From positions 2,852,001 to 2,916,000 of the forward strand of contig CAWBKX010000002.1 of NCBI GenBank assembly GCA_963789565.1: a DNA stretch of 64,000 nt, given 5' to 3'. The translations under genes were made by a program, and so were the position numbers. Shown here piece after piece: positions 1 to 8,575 of this stretch. The notes below the pieces were generated by a model that saw nothing but the letters and a program-made list of their open reading frames with translations, ran no database searches and was not told the DNA's origin. How positions within the stretch are numbered: position 1 is the first letter of the stretch; every line of letters begins with the position of its first letter. The DNA is from CALAGB01 sp963789565. Its GTDB lineage: Bacteria > Chloroflexota > Chloroflexia > Thermomicrobiales > Thermomicrobiaceae.

Positions 1-854
1 CCGACGTGGCCGGCGCCGCTTCCGGCCAGCGTGCGTGGTGACTGCATCTCGTCCATCGTTGATCGTTGCAGGACGCGATCGCCGTTCGCCACAGTCCCAT
101 CGCCCATCTGAAAGCGCGCATAGGTGAGCTGATCGCGCACCGACGAGGAAATGGCGCCGGCCGGGAATGTGGCGCGCGTCAACCCCCATGGGTATGCGAC
201 CCGTGGTTCTCCGTCGATGATGTTATGGCCCACCGCGAAGCGTCCAAGCATCACTTCTTCAGGATCGAAGAAGGAGTGATCCATCCCCAGCGGCTCGAAG
301 ACGAGATCATGAATGACCTGCTCGTAGGTCTGTCCGGTGACGACCTCCAGCACGCGCCCGGCGATGTAGTAGCCCGAGTTGTTGTAGGAGAAGAACTTGC
401 CGAACGGGTAGATCTGCGGCAATTCAGCCATGCGCTCGACGATGCGGGCGCGGGCGTCGTCGCCAGGTCCGCAATCGTCGAAGTAATCACCCACCCAGCC
501 GCCGGTATGGTTGAAGATGTGGCGCAACGTGACGCCCGAGGTCGCTTCCGCCGATGAGAGTTTGAGATCCGGGAGGTAGGTGCGGATCGGTTCGTCGAGA
601 TCGAGCTTGCCCTGCTCGACCAATCGCATCGCCGCGGTGGCGGTGAAGGTCTTGGTGATCGAGCCGATCTGGAACGTCGTGTCCGTCGTGACAGGCAACG
701 GGTTCGGGACGCTGGTGACACCGAAACCGGCCACGAACTCACGTCCGTCGAACTGGATCCCGACAGCCACGCCAGGGACGTTGAGACGCTTCATCTCTCC
801 CTGGACAATATCACTGAGCTGTTGAAACAGGGCGTCAGCGTTCGAAGCAGTCAA
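1..854 (-). CDS. Serine hydrolase, beta-lactamase/DD-peptidase fold (3-prime end off window)
   Basis: Penicillin-binding-protein-like serine hydrolase (class C beta-lactamase / esterase family, PF00144). Reading from a TTG at 854, which has an AAAGGTGAT Shine-Dalgarno site six bases upstream, the protein shows the active-site motif SITK at residues 65-68, HTGG at 116-119 and the second motif YNN at 157-159. The C-terminal KTG-type motif would lie beyond the left edge, so the gene is partial. The family includes lactamases, D-aminopeptidases and esterases, and the substrate cannot be told from sequence. No signal peptide is visible at the chosen start, so a cytoplasmic role is possible. The long open frames on the opposite strand here are shadows. 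Confidence 0.85.
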   Translation of the reverse strand, partial: MTASNADALFQQLSDIVQGEMKRLNVPGVAVGIQFDGREFVAGFGVTSVPNPLPVTTDTTFQIGSITKTFTATAAMRLVEQGKLDLDEPIRTYLPDLKLSSAEATSGVTLRHIFNHTGGWVGDYFDDCGPGDDARARIVERMAELPQIYPFGKFFSYNNSGYYIAGRVLEVVTGQTYEQVIHDLVFEPLGMDHSFFDPEEVMLGRFAVGHNIIDGEPRVAYPWGLTRATFPAGAISSSVRDQLTYARFQMGDGTVANGDRVLQRSTMDEMQSPRTLAGSGAGHV

Positions 855-958
855 TGGTCGATCACCTTTCCAAATAACGTCATCTGGTCCCCACGAGCTG
901 GATTTGACGAGCATCGCGATGGGTGCAGTCTCGCATCGGTGAGATCACGCGTCCACAG

Positions 959-1702
959 TCAGATCGGCTTGAAGGCGCCATACACGGCATGCCCATACCA
1001 GTGCCAGAAGCAGTCGGCACCAGTCAGACCAGCCTCTCCAAACCATTGCAATTGCTCAAGAAGGCGTGACGGTCGATCGAACTCCACATCTGGCGTGGCG
1101 AAGTGATTCCATCCGTCGTTGACGAAGGTCTCGTAGAAGTCGAGCGATCCTGTCAGGCGCACCGATTGCTCCTTGACGTAGGCGTCCCACATGCGCGCGT
1201 TGACCGCCCAACCGCGCTGCGTGGTCGGTTCGAGCAAGTCGATGATGAGGAGTGCGCCGCCCGGTTCGAGGCGTTCGGCCAGCGCGCGGTAGAGTCGCTG
1301 CTTGCCCGCTCCGTCCAGGTGATGAATGGCGAGAGAGGAGACGAAGCAGTGGATGCCCGACGGCAGCTGATCGAGCCAATTGTTCGCGAACAGATCGAAT
1401 TCGCGCGTTTCGAACCGACCCGGAAAGACCGCCATATCCGCGTCTGCCTGTCGCAGCATCGCGGGCGAGCCATCCAGCCCGATGACTCGGCTGCCAGGAT
1501 AGCGGTCGAGGATAGCTCGGCTCAGTGGACCTGATCCGCAACCAATGTCGACCGCCAGAAATTCGTCATCCGGGTCTCCGGGGATGAAAGACGTCAGCAC
1601 GGCGTTCTGTTCCGCTCGGTGCGGGAAGACGACATTGGCGAATTCCATGAACTGTCGCGAGTTCTCTTCGCTCCACTGGTTTTCCAATGCGGACTCGGTC
1701 AC
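959..1702 (-). CDS. Class I SAM-dependent methyltransferase
   Basis: Small-molecule methyltransferase of about 247 residues. The glycine-rich SAM-binding motif DIGCGSG is at about residues 52-58, followed by an acidic end of strand 2 (VIGLDGS) and a later FVSSLAIHHLDG segment typical of the Methyltransf_25/12 group. I start it at GTG 1702, which has AGAAAGG nine bases upstream; a TTG three codons earlier has no room for a ribosome site. It is transcribed away from the regulator at 1893, leaving a shared 190-base promoter region. Substrate unknown. Confidence 0.85.
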   Translation of the reverse strand: MTESALENQWSEENSRQFMEFANVVFPHRAEQNAVLTSFIPGDPDDEFLAVDIGCGSGPLSRAILDRYPGSRVIGLDGSPAMLRQADADMAVFPGRFETREFDLFANNWLDQLPSGIHCFVSSLAIHHLDGAGKQRLYRALAERLEPGGALLIIDLLEPTTQRGWAVNARMWDAYVKEQSVRLTGSLDFYETFVNDGWNHFATPDVEFDRPSRLLEQLQWFGEAGLTGADCFWHWYGHAVYGAFKPI

Positions 1703-1892
1703 GGTGACCAACCTTTCTCTTTCTGTGTGACAGCGAACCCCATTCTACGGAACTGTCGAACTTGCCTCACAGAGCGGGTGGGGATCCAGACGCTCTCCGG
1801 GAGGCGCTGGCCACAGTACTGAGTGCATTGACGTTCTCAAAACTGCGTTTATACTCAATAATGAGAACGATATTGATCTGAGGTGTTCGCCA

Positions 1893-2459
1893 GTGCCCAT
1901 GTCCAAAGCCGACGCCATCCTTCATCCGGTGCGCATGCGCATTCTGCAAACGCTTGCCACTGGCCTGTCTGGCCGAACGATGACGGCTCGCGAGATCGGG
2001 CAGGTACTTCCCGACGTGGCGCAGGCATCCATCTATCGTCACCTGGCCCGACTGGTGGACGCGGACGTGGTTGAAGTGGTCGAAGAGCACAAAGTCCGCA
2101 ACACCATTGAGCGCGTCTACGGTCTGCCGAACGGTGCGGCGGTGCTGACTCGGGATGAGATGCTGGGTCTCAGCCGAGCTGAGCACCTGCACTACTTCAC
2201 GACGTTCATGGCGGGATTGCTTGGCGACTACGCCCGATACCTCGAGCGAGCCGACGTCGATTTCGTGCGCGACGGCGTGGGTTATCGCGAGCTGATCCTC
2301 AACTTGAGCGATGACGAGATGGTCGAGTTCACCGGAGCCGTCAGCGACGTCATTCTTCCGTACCTCAAGTTGGAACCTGCGGCGCATAGACGGAGACGAG
2401 TCCTCGCCAGTATCGTGATTCCAGTTGACGAATCGTCCGGAGCGGACGAACGGTCGTGA
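1893..2459 (+). CDS. ArsR-type winged-helix transcriptional regulator
   Basis: DNA-binding regulator of 188 residues. The N-terminal 90 residues form a winged helix (HPVRMRILQTLA, then an AREIGQ...QASIYRHLARL recognition helix). The C-terminal 90 residues are a helical effector or dimerisation domain, as in helix_turn_helix_5/DUF-linked ArsR relatives. GTG at 1893 and ATG at 1899 are both usable starts; an AGGTG precedes them. The upstream region is AT-rich for this window and carries a CTCA/TGAG inverted repeat at about 1854-1865. It opens a co-directional run of six genes ending in an ABC transporter (13-, 4-, 52-base gaps, then overlaps), so it may control export by that transporter. Confidence 0.85.
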   Translation: MPMSKADAILHPVRMRILQTLATGLSGRTMTAREIGQVLPDVAQASIYRHLARLVDADVVEVVEEHKVRNTIERVYGLPNGAAVLTRDEMLGLSRAEHLHYFTTFMAGLLGDYARYLERADVDFVRDGVGYRELILNLSDDEMVEFTGAVSDVILPYLKLEPAAHRRRRVLASIVIPVDESSGADERS

Positions 2460-2472
2460 AAGGAAATTGCCC

Positions 2473-2796
2473 ATGATGGTAGTGACGTCGGAGCATATTA
2501 CTGGCTACGAAATTGTCGAAGTCAAAGGACCGGTCTTTGGAGTGGTCGTTCGCAGTCGCGGATTAGGCGGCAACATCATGGCTGGTCTGCGCTCCATCGC
2601 GGGAGGCGAGATCACTGAATACACCCAGATGCTCGAGGAGGCACGACTGCACGCACTGGATCGCATGGTGAACAACGCTCAGACGATGGGCGCCAACGCC
2701 GTCAACATGATGCGCTTCGATTCCTCCGAGATTGGCCAAACCATGAGCGAAATTGTCGCCTACGGGACCGCCATCGTCATTCGCCCTGTGAACTGA
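2473..2796 (+). CDS. YbjQ/UPF0145 family protein
   Basis: Protein of 107 residues matching the YbjQ family (PF01906): VTSEHITGYEIVEVKGPVFG start, RSRGLGGNIMAG centre and the ANAVNMMRFDSSE ... EIVAYGTAIVI end. Family members form pentameric rings and have been suggested to bind metals, but the cellular role is unknown. The start ATG 2473 has AGGAAA seven bases upstream and matches family length. It lies 13 bases after the regulator and 4 bases before the next gene. Confidence 0.9.
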   Translation: MMVVTSEHITGYEIVEVKGPVFGVVVRSRGLGGNIMAGLRSIAGGEITEYTQMLEEARLHALDRMVNNAQTMGANAVNMMRFDSSEIGQTMSEIVAYGTAIVIRPVN

Positions 2797-2800
2797 CGAC

Positions 2801-3097
2801 ATGCTGCGCGGATGTCTCGTCGTCGTCGGAATTGCTGGGGCGGCTATCGGTGTCGTCATGATCGCAAGGGGGTCGGCAATCCCCGCAGCGATCGAGCTGC
2901 TGGGCACGGCCGTCATCGTCGTGCTATCGCTCCTCTTCGAGCGGCGAGGCTATCGGCCGCGAGTGAATCGGGCCGAAGGGCATTGGGAAGAGACGAGCGA
3001 GCGGTTTGTCGATCCGGTATCTGGCCATTTGATCGTGGTTCGCTACAACCCCGACACGGGAGAGCGGGACTACGTGGACCGAGGCAAAGCCGAATAG
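2801..3097 (+). CDS. Small two-helix membrane protein, unknown function
   Basis: Unrecognised 98-residue protein. Two hydrophobic helices (about residues 5-22 and 28-46) are followed by an arginine-rich turn and a polar C-terminal half with an EERFVDPVSGHLIVVRYNPDTGERDYV-like pattern (seen here as FVDPVSGHLIVVRYNPDTGE). The polar tail is probably cytoplasmic because of the RRGYRPR stretch next to the second helix. Position in the ABC operon suggests an accessory role, which is inference only. Confidence 0.7.
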   Translation: MLRGCLVVVGIAGAAIGVVMIARGSAIPAAIELLGTAVIVVLSLLFERRGYRPRVNRAEGHWEETSERFVDPVSGHLIVVRYNPDTGERDYVDRGKAE

Positions 3098-3149
3098 CGG
3101 CCTTTCGGACGTCCGTCAAAAGTGAGATTTCGCGGAAAGTATACATGCG

Positions 3150-3350
3150 ATGAATCTTGGAATGGCGCTGCTCCTCATATCGCCGGTCATTGTGATTGAG
3201 ATCGGCCTGATGGTCTTCTCGTTGATCGACCTCTTTCGGCCGGAACGGCGGGTGAAAGGTGGAAGCAAAGTCGTCTGGGCTCTCGTGATTCTGGTCTTCA
3301 ATTTGATCGGCTCGGTGGTCTATCTGCTCGCGGGTCGCGAGGAAGACTAG
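3150..3350 (+). CDS. PLDc_N-domain small membrane protein
   Basis: Protein of 66 residues with two transmembrane helices and the family pattern of the phospholipase-D-nuclease N-terminal domain (PF13396): IEIGLMVFSLIDLFRP, a basic turn, then KVVWALVILVFNLIGSVVYL. Such stand-alone PLDc_N proteins frequently sit directly before an ABC-2 transporter ATPase gene, as here. The stop codon shares one base with the GTG start of the ATPase (TAGTG), which indicates translational coupling. Confidence 0.85.
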   Translation: MNLGMALLLISPVIVIEIGLMVFSLIDLFRPERRVKGGSKVVWALVILVFNLIGSVVYLLAGREED

Positions 3351-4312
3351 TGGACGCGGCGATCACCTGCGATGGCTTGGTCAAGCGGTATGGCGATGTC
3401 GTCGCGCTCGATCATCTCGACCTTGAGGTCCCACGCGGGTCGATCTTCGGATTCCTGGGTCCCAACGGCGCCGGAAAGACGACCGCGATCCGGTTGCTGA
3501 CCGGCCTTGCACGTGCGACCGAAGGGCGGGCCACCGTCGCCGGGATCGAGGTCGGCGGGGGCTCTATCCAGCTGCGACAGCACATCAGCTATCTCGATCA
3601 GCAGCCACACTTCTACGATTGGATGCGGGGACGCGAACTGCTCGAGTTCGTCGGCGAGCTCTTCGGTTTGAGTGGGTCGGCGCTGAAGGCGCGCGTCGAC
3701 GAATTGCTCGAGTTGACCGGGCTCACCGACGCTTCCAGGCGCAAGATCGGCGGCTACTCCGGAGGCATGCGTCAGAGACTCGGCCTGGCACAGGCGCTGA
3801 TCAATGAGCCTGACGTGCTCTTTCTGGACGAACCGGTCAGCTCGCTCGATCCTGCCGGGCGCCACGACTTGCTCGAAGTGATCGATCAGCTGCGCGGCCG
3901 ATCGACCGTCTTCATGTCCTCCCACATCCTGGCCGACATCGAACGCATCTGTGATCGGGTCGCCATCATCAACGAGGGGCGACTGGTTGTCGAGGCGACG
4001 GTCGAAGACCTTCAGTCTCGCTATGCCCTGCCGATCTTCGTGCTGCAGTTCGACAAGAGTGACGACCCGGGCATAGCGTCGCTCGGTGACCGGCTCAGAC
4101 AGGTTCCAGGGGTGATGAACGTGACACTCGAACGGGATGAAATGCGCGTCTCGACGGATGATCCGGCTGGAGCGAGCACGGCATTGTTGCGTCTGGTGGC
4201 GAGCAGCGGAATCTCCCTAGCGCGGTTCGAGCGAGTCAGACCCAGCTTAGAGGACATCTTCCTGCGGCTTGTCTCGGGGGAATCGGCCACGAGCGCCGAG
4301 GTCGTGTCATGA
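3350..4312 (+). CDS. ABC transporter ATP-binding protein (ABC-2 exporter type)
   Basis: Cytoplasmic ATPase subunit of 320 residues. Walker A is GPNGAGKTT at about residues 38-46, the signature is YSGGMRQR at about 137-144 and Walker B with the catalytic glutamate is DVLFLDEP at about 157-164, followed by an H-loop SSHIL. About 90 C-terminal residues past the nucleotide-binding core resemble the regulatory tail of CcmA/NatA-type exporters. GTG start overlaps the previous stop, and its own stop overlaps the permease ATG (ATGA), so the two subunits are made together. Substrate unknown. Confidence 0.93.
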   Translation: MDAAITCDGLVKRYGDVVALDHLDLEVPRGSIFGFLGPNGAGKTTAIRLLTGLARATEGRATVAGIEVGGGSIQLRQHISYLDQQPHFYDWMRGRELLEFVGELFGLSGSALKARVDELLELTGLTDASRRKIGGYSGGMRQRLGLAQALINEPDVLFLDEPVSSLDPAGRHDLLEVIDQLRGRSTVFMSSHILADIERICDRVAIINEGRLVVEATVEDLQSRYALPIFVLQFDKSDDPGIASLGDRLRQVPGVMNVTLERDEMRVSTDDPAGASTALLRLVASSGISLARFERVRPSLEDIFLRLVSGESATSAEVVS

Positions 4313-5073
4313 GAGGGCTTTCGATCCTGCTGCGAAAGGATCTCCTGGAGCAGTGGCGAACATACCACCTGCCGGTCGTCGCGCTCGTCTTCCTGGTCTT
4401 TGGGCTGGGATCTCCGATTCTTGCCAAATACACGCCGGAGCTGCTGGCGCACAGTGGTGGGAACGTGCAGATCATCGTTCCAACGCCGACCACAGCGGAC
4501 GCGGTCAATTCATTTCTCAGCAACGCGGGGTCGGTGAGTGCGTTCGCGGCGATCTTGCTGGCCATGAGTACGGTGGCGCGTGAACGGGAGCGCGGAACCG
4601 CGGCTCTCGTGCTCAGCAAACCGGTCAGCCGTTCTGCCTTCCTCGAGTCGAAATTCGCCGCTCTGTTGGTCACTCTTGGAGTGAGCGTCATCGTAGGCGG
4701 ATTGGCGGACTACGGCTACACTGCCGCCCTGTTCAGCACGATGTCAGTGCCGGGGTTCGCGGCGTGTTGCGCGCTCGTGTTGGTCGAGACGATGGTTTTC
4801 GCGGCGGTCACGTTCTTCGCGAGCACGCTGATTGGGTCGACTCTGCCTGCCGCTGGTATCGGCCTGGGTGCCTACATCTTGACGGCGATCATTGGAATTG
4901 TTCCGACGGCCGGGCACGTCATGCCAGGTGGACTTGAGGCTCCGGCCAAGGCGCTTGCGCTGGGATTGGCAGCGCCGCATCTCTGGACGTCGCTGGGCTT
5001 CAACCTACTCTGGATCGCGGTATTGTTGATTGCCTCCTGGCTGGTCTTTCGCAACCAGGAATTCGGATGCTGA
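4309..5073 (+). CDS. ABC-2 type transporter permease
   Basis: Integral membrane subunit of 254 residues with about six hydrophobic segments, partner of the ATPase whose stop it overlaps by four bases. The conserved RERERGTAALVLSKPVSR segment near residue 88 is the ABC-2 permease signature where the protein passes from a membrane helix to a cytoplasmic coupling region. The final residues (VFRNQEFGC) end close to the last helix. It closes the operon; the 246 bases that follow hold only an 8-bp inverted repeat (5209-5216 and 5253-5260). Confidence 0.9.
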   Translation: MRGLSILLRKDLLEQWRTYHLPVVALVFLVFGLGSPILAKYTPELLAHSGGNVQIIVPTPTTADAVNSFLSNAGSVSAFAAILLAMSTVARERERGTAALVLSKPVSRSAFLESKFAALLVTLGVSVIVGGLADYGYTAALFSTMSVPGFAACCALVLVETMVFAAVTFFASTLIGSTLPAAGIGLGAYILTAIIGIVPTAGHVMPGGLEAPAKALALGLAAPHLWTSLGFNLLWIAVLLIASWLVFRNQEFGC

Positions 5074-5319
5074 GACAGGCGTTCGAGAGACTCACGCTGC
5101 CAGTACGAATCGGGTTTCGGTGAGGGCGGGCCGATGACATGTGCGCTCGCTCGACGCAGATGGACCTGACCCAGCGAACTCGGAATTGATCAAAAGACGG
5201 GGTCGGGATGGTCCGCTCCGGCGTGGACCAGGATCTCACGTGGTCACGTAGGGCGGACCAGGTATCGCGACGTGGGCGTTGTGTGTTCTACGGTTCTGGC
5301 TCGTACTTGCGCGGTTTGA

Positions 5320-5643
5320 TTAGATTAGTAACTCGGCGTGACGTTCCGACGTGACGTAGCGCGAGAGTGATTCGGGCAGCTCGTCAGGTCGCTGCGGCGC
5401 ACGCAGGTCCGACGTAAAGAGGCGCTTGGGAGCGGGATTTAGGTCGGTAATTGGCCGGTCTCGCAGCTGAAGATATTCGCCCAATAGTTGGTAGTGGGTG
5501 CGCATGGCCGCGAACCATAGCTCAGCCAGTGCTTGACGTCGCTCAGTGACGGACTGCCATGTGCAGGCGCGTAGCTCGGCATCACGTTTGGTGAACGTCG
5601 AGCGGTTCTGTTCCATTGCCTGCTTGATGCGGTCGATCGACAT
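5320..5643 (-). CDS. Hypothetical protein, helical, unknown function
   Basis: Unrecognised 107-residue charged protein with an amphipathic helical N-terminal half (MSIDRIKQAMEQNR ... ALAELWFAAMRTHYQLL) and a proline-rich tail. ATG 5643 has GGAG five bases upstream. It is divergent from mnmA with about 95 bases between starts. Nothing in the sequence indicates a function; it could be a lineage-specific protein. Confidence 0.5.
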   Translation of the reverse strand: MSIDRIKQAMEQNRSTFTKRDAELRACTWQSVTERRQALAELWFAAMRTHYQLLGEYLQLRDRPITDLNPAPKRLFTSDLRAPQRPDELPESLSRYVTSERHAELLI

Positions 5644-5738
5644 AGGCGCTCCGATCTCGTTGCCGCAGAATTGCCGCTCGCACCAGGTGTCGATCCGATC
5701 CTATGATTATTGAGTTCCCTGAAGGTTGCCTTAGGCCG

Positions 5739-6839
5739 ATGAGCCAGCATGATGACCAGACGAACCCGGACGACCCGCGCCGCATCATCGTCGCCCTTTC
5801 GGGCGGCGTCGACAGCGCGGTGGCCGCGCTCACTCTGCGCCTGCAGGGATGGGATCCCATCGGCGTGCATTTGCGCCTGTTCGATTCCGACCCAGAGTCG
5901 CTGCTGGAGGGGGTCTGCTGCGGCGATGAGGCGGCCTCTGACGCTCGTCAGGTGGCGGCTAGTCTCGACATTCCCTTTTACATTCGCGATCTGCGCTCGC
6001 TTTTCGCCACCGAAGTCGCGGGCGCGACCATCGCGTCGTACGCAGCGGCCGAGACGCCCAATCCCTGCTTGAACTGCAACCATCGCGTGCGCATCCCTGC
6101 TCTGCTTCGACTGGCAGAGAGTCTGGGCATATCGTCTGTCGCTACCGGCCATTATGCGCGTAAGGTGCGAGTCGGCGATCGATGGTCTTTGGCGGAGGGG
6201 CACAACCTGAAGCGGGATCAGTCGTACGCACTCTACCGGCTCACGCATGAAGATCTGGAGCGGCTAGAGTTTCCACTCGGCGAGCTGGACAAGGAGACCG
6301 TGCGCGCACGAGCGCGGGCTGCCGGACTACCGGTCTTCGACAAGCCATCTTCGGTCGACCTCTGTTTCGCCAAGACGGCCGGTGGCATTGGCAATATGGT
6401 CGCGGCCGCACGCCCTCGGGCTGGCACGCCAGGGCCGCTTGTCGACGAAGGTGGAGCAGTGGTCGGCTCGCACCGTGGAATAGCCTATCTTACCGTCGGC
6501 CAGCGCAGCGGCCTGCAGTGGTCGAAGACCATACCCGAGCGACGTTTCGTCTCGCACATCGACGCCAGCTCCGGCACCGTGACGGTCGCGACCCGCGACC
6601 GCATCGTGACGCGTGGCGCCCGCCTGCGCGATCCCATCTGGCACAGCGACCTTCCGGCGCGCTGCGACGCGCGCGTCCGTTATCAGGGGCCGCGGTATCC
6701 AGTGGAATGCGATGGCGAGGTGGTGCGATTCCTCGAGCCAGGTCCGCCGTTGGCGGTCGGCCAGGCGGTCGTCCTGTATGACGGGGCACGCGTGCTGGGT
6801 GGTGGGATCGCCGCTGAAGTGGAACGCGGCGCGGACTAG
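5739..6839 (+). CDS. mnmA: tRNA 2-thiouridylase MnmA
   Basis: Adds sulphur to U34 of Lys, Glu and Gln tRNAs using persulphide sulphur from a cysteine desulphurase. The 366-residue protein has the ATP-pyrophosphatase PP-loop SGGVDS at 21-26, the catalytic cysteine in the NPCLNC segment (about residue 110) and the second, persulphide-carrying cysteine in VDLCFAK at about 209. The YLTVGQRSGL and RVRYQ segments mark the central and C-terminal beta domains. I prefer ATG 5739 (AGG eight bases upstream) to the ATG at 5703, which lacks a ribosome site. The family ICFI-type motif is altered to LCFA, a mild oddity. Confidence 0.93.
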   Translation: MSQHDDQTNPDDPRRIIVALSGGVDSAVAALTLRLQGWDPIGVHLRLFDSDPESLLEGVCCGDEAASDARQVAASLDIPFYIRDLRSLFATEVAGATIASYAAAETPNPCLNCNHRVRIPALLRLAESLGISSVATGHYARKVRVGDRWSLAEGHNLKRDQSYALYRLTHEDLERLEFPLGELDKETVRARARAAGLPVFDKPSSVDLCFAKTAGGIGNMVAAARPRAGTPGPLVDEGGAVVGSHRGIAYLTVGQRSGLQWSKTIPERRFVSHIDASSGTVTVATRDRIVTRGARLRDPIWHSDLPARCDARVRYQGPRYPVECDGEVVRFLEPGPPLAVGQAVVLYDGARVLGGGIAAEVERGAD

Positions 6840-6845
6840 CCACTT

Positions 6846-7331
6846 TTAGCTCGACGTGTCTCGATTCCACTCACCGGAACGGCCGCCGCTCTTGTGCTCC
6901 AGCCGAATATCGCCGATGACCATGCCTCGATCGACGGCCTTGACCATGTCATAGATCGTCAGAGCCGCGACGCTCGCCGCCGTCAGCGCCTCCATCTCGA
7001 CCCCCGTCTTCCCGCGAGTCTCGACTTTCACCTCGATCCGCACCAAGCTCATTGCCTCGTCGGTTTCGAAATCGACCTCGATCGATGTGAGCATCAACGG
7101 GTGACACAGCGGGATGAGTTCGTGCGTCCGTTTGGCGGCCATGATGCCCGCGATGCGCGCCACACCGAGCACGTCACCCTTCGCCGCTCGTCCCTCAACG
7201 ATGAGCTGCAACGTTTCCGGCCGCATTCGAATCTGTCCGTGCGCAACCGCGACGCGATGAGTCTCATCCTTCGCACCGACGTCAACCATGCGTGCGTTCC
7301 CGTGCTCGTCGAAATGTGTGAGCTCACTCAT
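6846..7331 (-). CDS. moaC: Cyclic pyranopterin monophosphate synthase MoaC
   Basis: Second step of molybdenum-cofactor synthesis, converting the MoaA product to cyclic pyranopterin monophosphate. The full-length 161-residue protein carries THFDEHGNARMVDV at the start, the active-site HELIPLCHPL segment near residues 69-78, VETRGKTGVEMEALTAAS at about 103-120 and the catalytic-lysine region YDMVKAVDRGM. It converges with mnmA, separated by six bases. No other moa genes are nearby. Downstream is the truncated EamA gene, only 12 bases upstream of its start on the same strand, so the two may once have formed an operon. Confidence 0.95.
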   Translation of the reverse strand: MSELTHFDEHGNARMVDVGAKDETHRVAVAHGQIRMRPETLQLIVEGRAAKGDVLGVARIAGIMAAKRTHELIPLCHPLMLTSIEVDFETDEAMSLVRIEVKVETRGKTGVEMEALTAASVAALTIYDMVKAVDRGMVIGDIRLEHKSGGRSGEWNRDTSS

Positions 7332-7343
7332 CGCGGACCTCCG

Positions 7344-8261
7344 TCATTTGCCGACCTGTTCCGAGAGCGATCGGCCGCGGATCTCGACGTCGTTGGACTG
7401 GACTTCGACGTTGGCAAGTGCCGCTCGTGGCTCATCGACCGTGCCTCGGCGCGAGCGATTGGTGAGGACCACGCCGCTCAAGATGGTTATGCCACCAATC
7501 AGCAAGAAGATGGTCACAGGTTCACCGAGAATCAACCAGGATCCAAGCACGCCGAAGACCGGAACCATGTAGATGTAGATCGCCACCTGTGTCGGCTGCA
7601 GCACGCGCAGTCCGCGATACCAGAGCGTATAGGAGAGGACCAACGCCAGGCCGGTGCTGACGACAGTGGCAAGCCACTGCGACGGACCAAAGCGTGTCAG
7701 GTCACCAAAGATCCGGTGGTCGTAGAGCAGGAGCGGCATGGCCGGCAAAGCGCCGATGATGGTGACGATACCCGCGAACTGTGTCGGTGGGCAGCGATTG
7801 AGATACGGCTTGCTCAGGATTGTGTAGAGCGCCCAGGCGCATGGGCCACACAGCGTGATCAGCACACCAAGTGAGTTGTGCAGATCGAAGGTTGCATTCG
7901 GTCCACCCCACAGGAGAACGATCAGAAACCCACAGAACGCGACGAAAATACCGAACAACTTCTGGCGCGTCAGCTTCTCGCTGAGGATCACCCAGGACAA
8001 GAGCGCGGTGAAGACCGGGTTGGACGTAACGATCATGCTCGCGAGTCCGGCCGGGATGAGACGCGTGCCGATCGCCACGGCCGAGATGTTGATGGTGATT
8101 CCGAGCGTTCCGATCAGCAGCAGCCAGGCCCATTCCCGCCGTGTGAAGCGTGGGAGCGTTCGGGAAGAGGTAAGCAAGACCACGCCGAAGATCAAGCTGC
8201 CCAGCATCAGTCGCAGCAGGAGCAGTTCGACCGGATTGATGGAGCGCAGCAAGTACTTCAT
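7344..8261 (-). CDS. EamA/DMT-family transporter, 3-prime part of a gene split by the integrated element
   Basis: Membrane transporter of the drug/metabolite superfamily with about nine remaining hydrophobic helices and the two EamA repeats (VFTALLSWVILSE and a second copy ending GVLGSWLILGEPVT). The first helix is missing. The apparent start ATG 8261 lies inside the 13-bp repeat and in the intact gene was an internal methionine (ISMKYLLRS). The missing 5-prime part lies at 16989-17113; joining both through the repeat gives 1041 bases, exactly 347 codons. No ribosome site precedes 8261, so this piece is probably not made or not functional. Substrate unknown. Confidence 0.85.
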   Translation of the reverse strand: MKYLLRSINPVELLLLRLMLGSLIFGVVLLTSSRTLPRFTRREWAWLLLIGTLGITINISAVAIGTRLIPAGLASMIVTSNPVFTALLSWVILSEKLTRQKLFGIFVAFCGFLIVLLWGGPNATFDLHNSLGVLITLCGPCAWALYTILSKPYLNRCPPTQFAGIVTIIGALPAMPLLLYDHRIFGDLTRFGPSQWLATVVSTGLALVLSYTLWYRGLRVLQPTQVAIYIYMVPVFGVLGSWLILGEPVTIFLLIGGITILSGVVLTNRSRRGTVDEPRAALANVEVQSNDVEIRGRSLSEQVGK

Positions 8262-8575
8262 CGAGATGAAGTAGTCAACACCGCAGGGGATAGAAGCCCG
8301 CTCACCCGCACATGCTCGGAGTCAATCACATCGATCCGCACGCGCAGAATGCGCAGCAGTTGGCGCCGTTCCTCGAACGTCATGTTCGGTTCAGCGACGC
8401 GGATCATGGCGCCCACCTCCCGCAGCATGGCCGCAACGTCTGGCGTGATAGTCACCTTCGCTTGTTCGTTTTCGAGACGGTCACGATCGTTGGTCAACCG
8501 TTCGCGTCGGGACAGAAGCTCCCGTTTCTTCTCGTCAATCAGTTCGGCCGGGAAAGCCGTCGAGTACCTGATCAA
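8258..8575 (-). pseudogene. Displaced C-terminal coiled-coil tail of the serine recombinase
   Basis: Encodes FPAELIDEKKRELLSRRERL and the long charged helix plus the FEERRQLLRILRVRIDV end typical of the C-terminal part of recombinase-zinc-ribbon proteins. It lies in the same frame as the main recombinase gene but behind a TGA. Within 8535-8632 three one-base shifts break the expected path: after YERR, within an ATGATCGATC run, and in a TTTCCCGG run. Removing one base at each would restore a continuous protein. Its stop codon is completed by base 8260 of the att core. Confidence 0.75.
8260..8272. other. attL-like 13-bp core repeat (left junction)
   Basis: The sequence ATCGAGATGAAGT is identical to 16989-17001. 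On the left side it is followed inward by the recombinase tail and outward by the 3-prime part of the EamA gene. The bases flanking each copy differ, which fixes the repeat length at 13. Short cores of this size are usual for large serine recombinases. Confidence 0.85.

Noticed and set aside
5074..5319. Small open frame on the minus strand (5000-5239)
   Set aside because: It overlaps the permease gene end, has no ribosome site and Arg/Pro-rich shadow-like composition.
6894..7874. Plus-strand open frame (326 codons) opposite moaC and the EamA gene
   Set aside because: Antisense of two recognised genes; composition is typical of a shadow frame.
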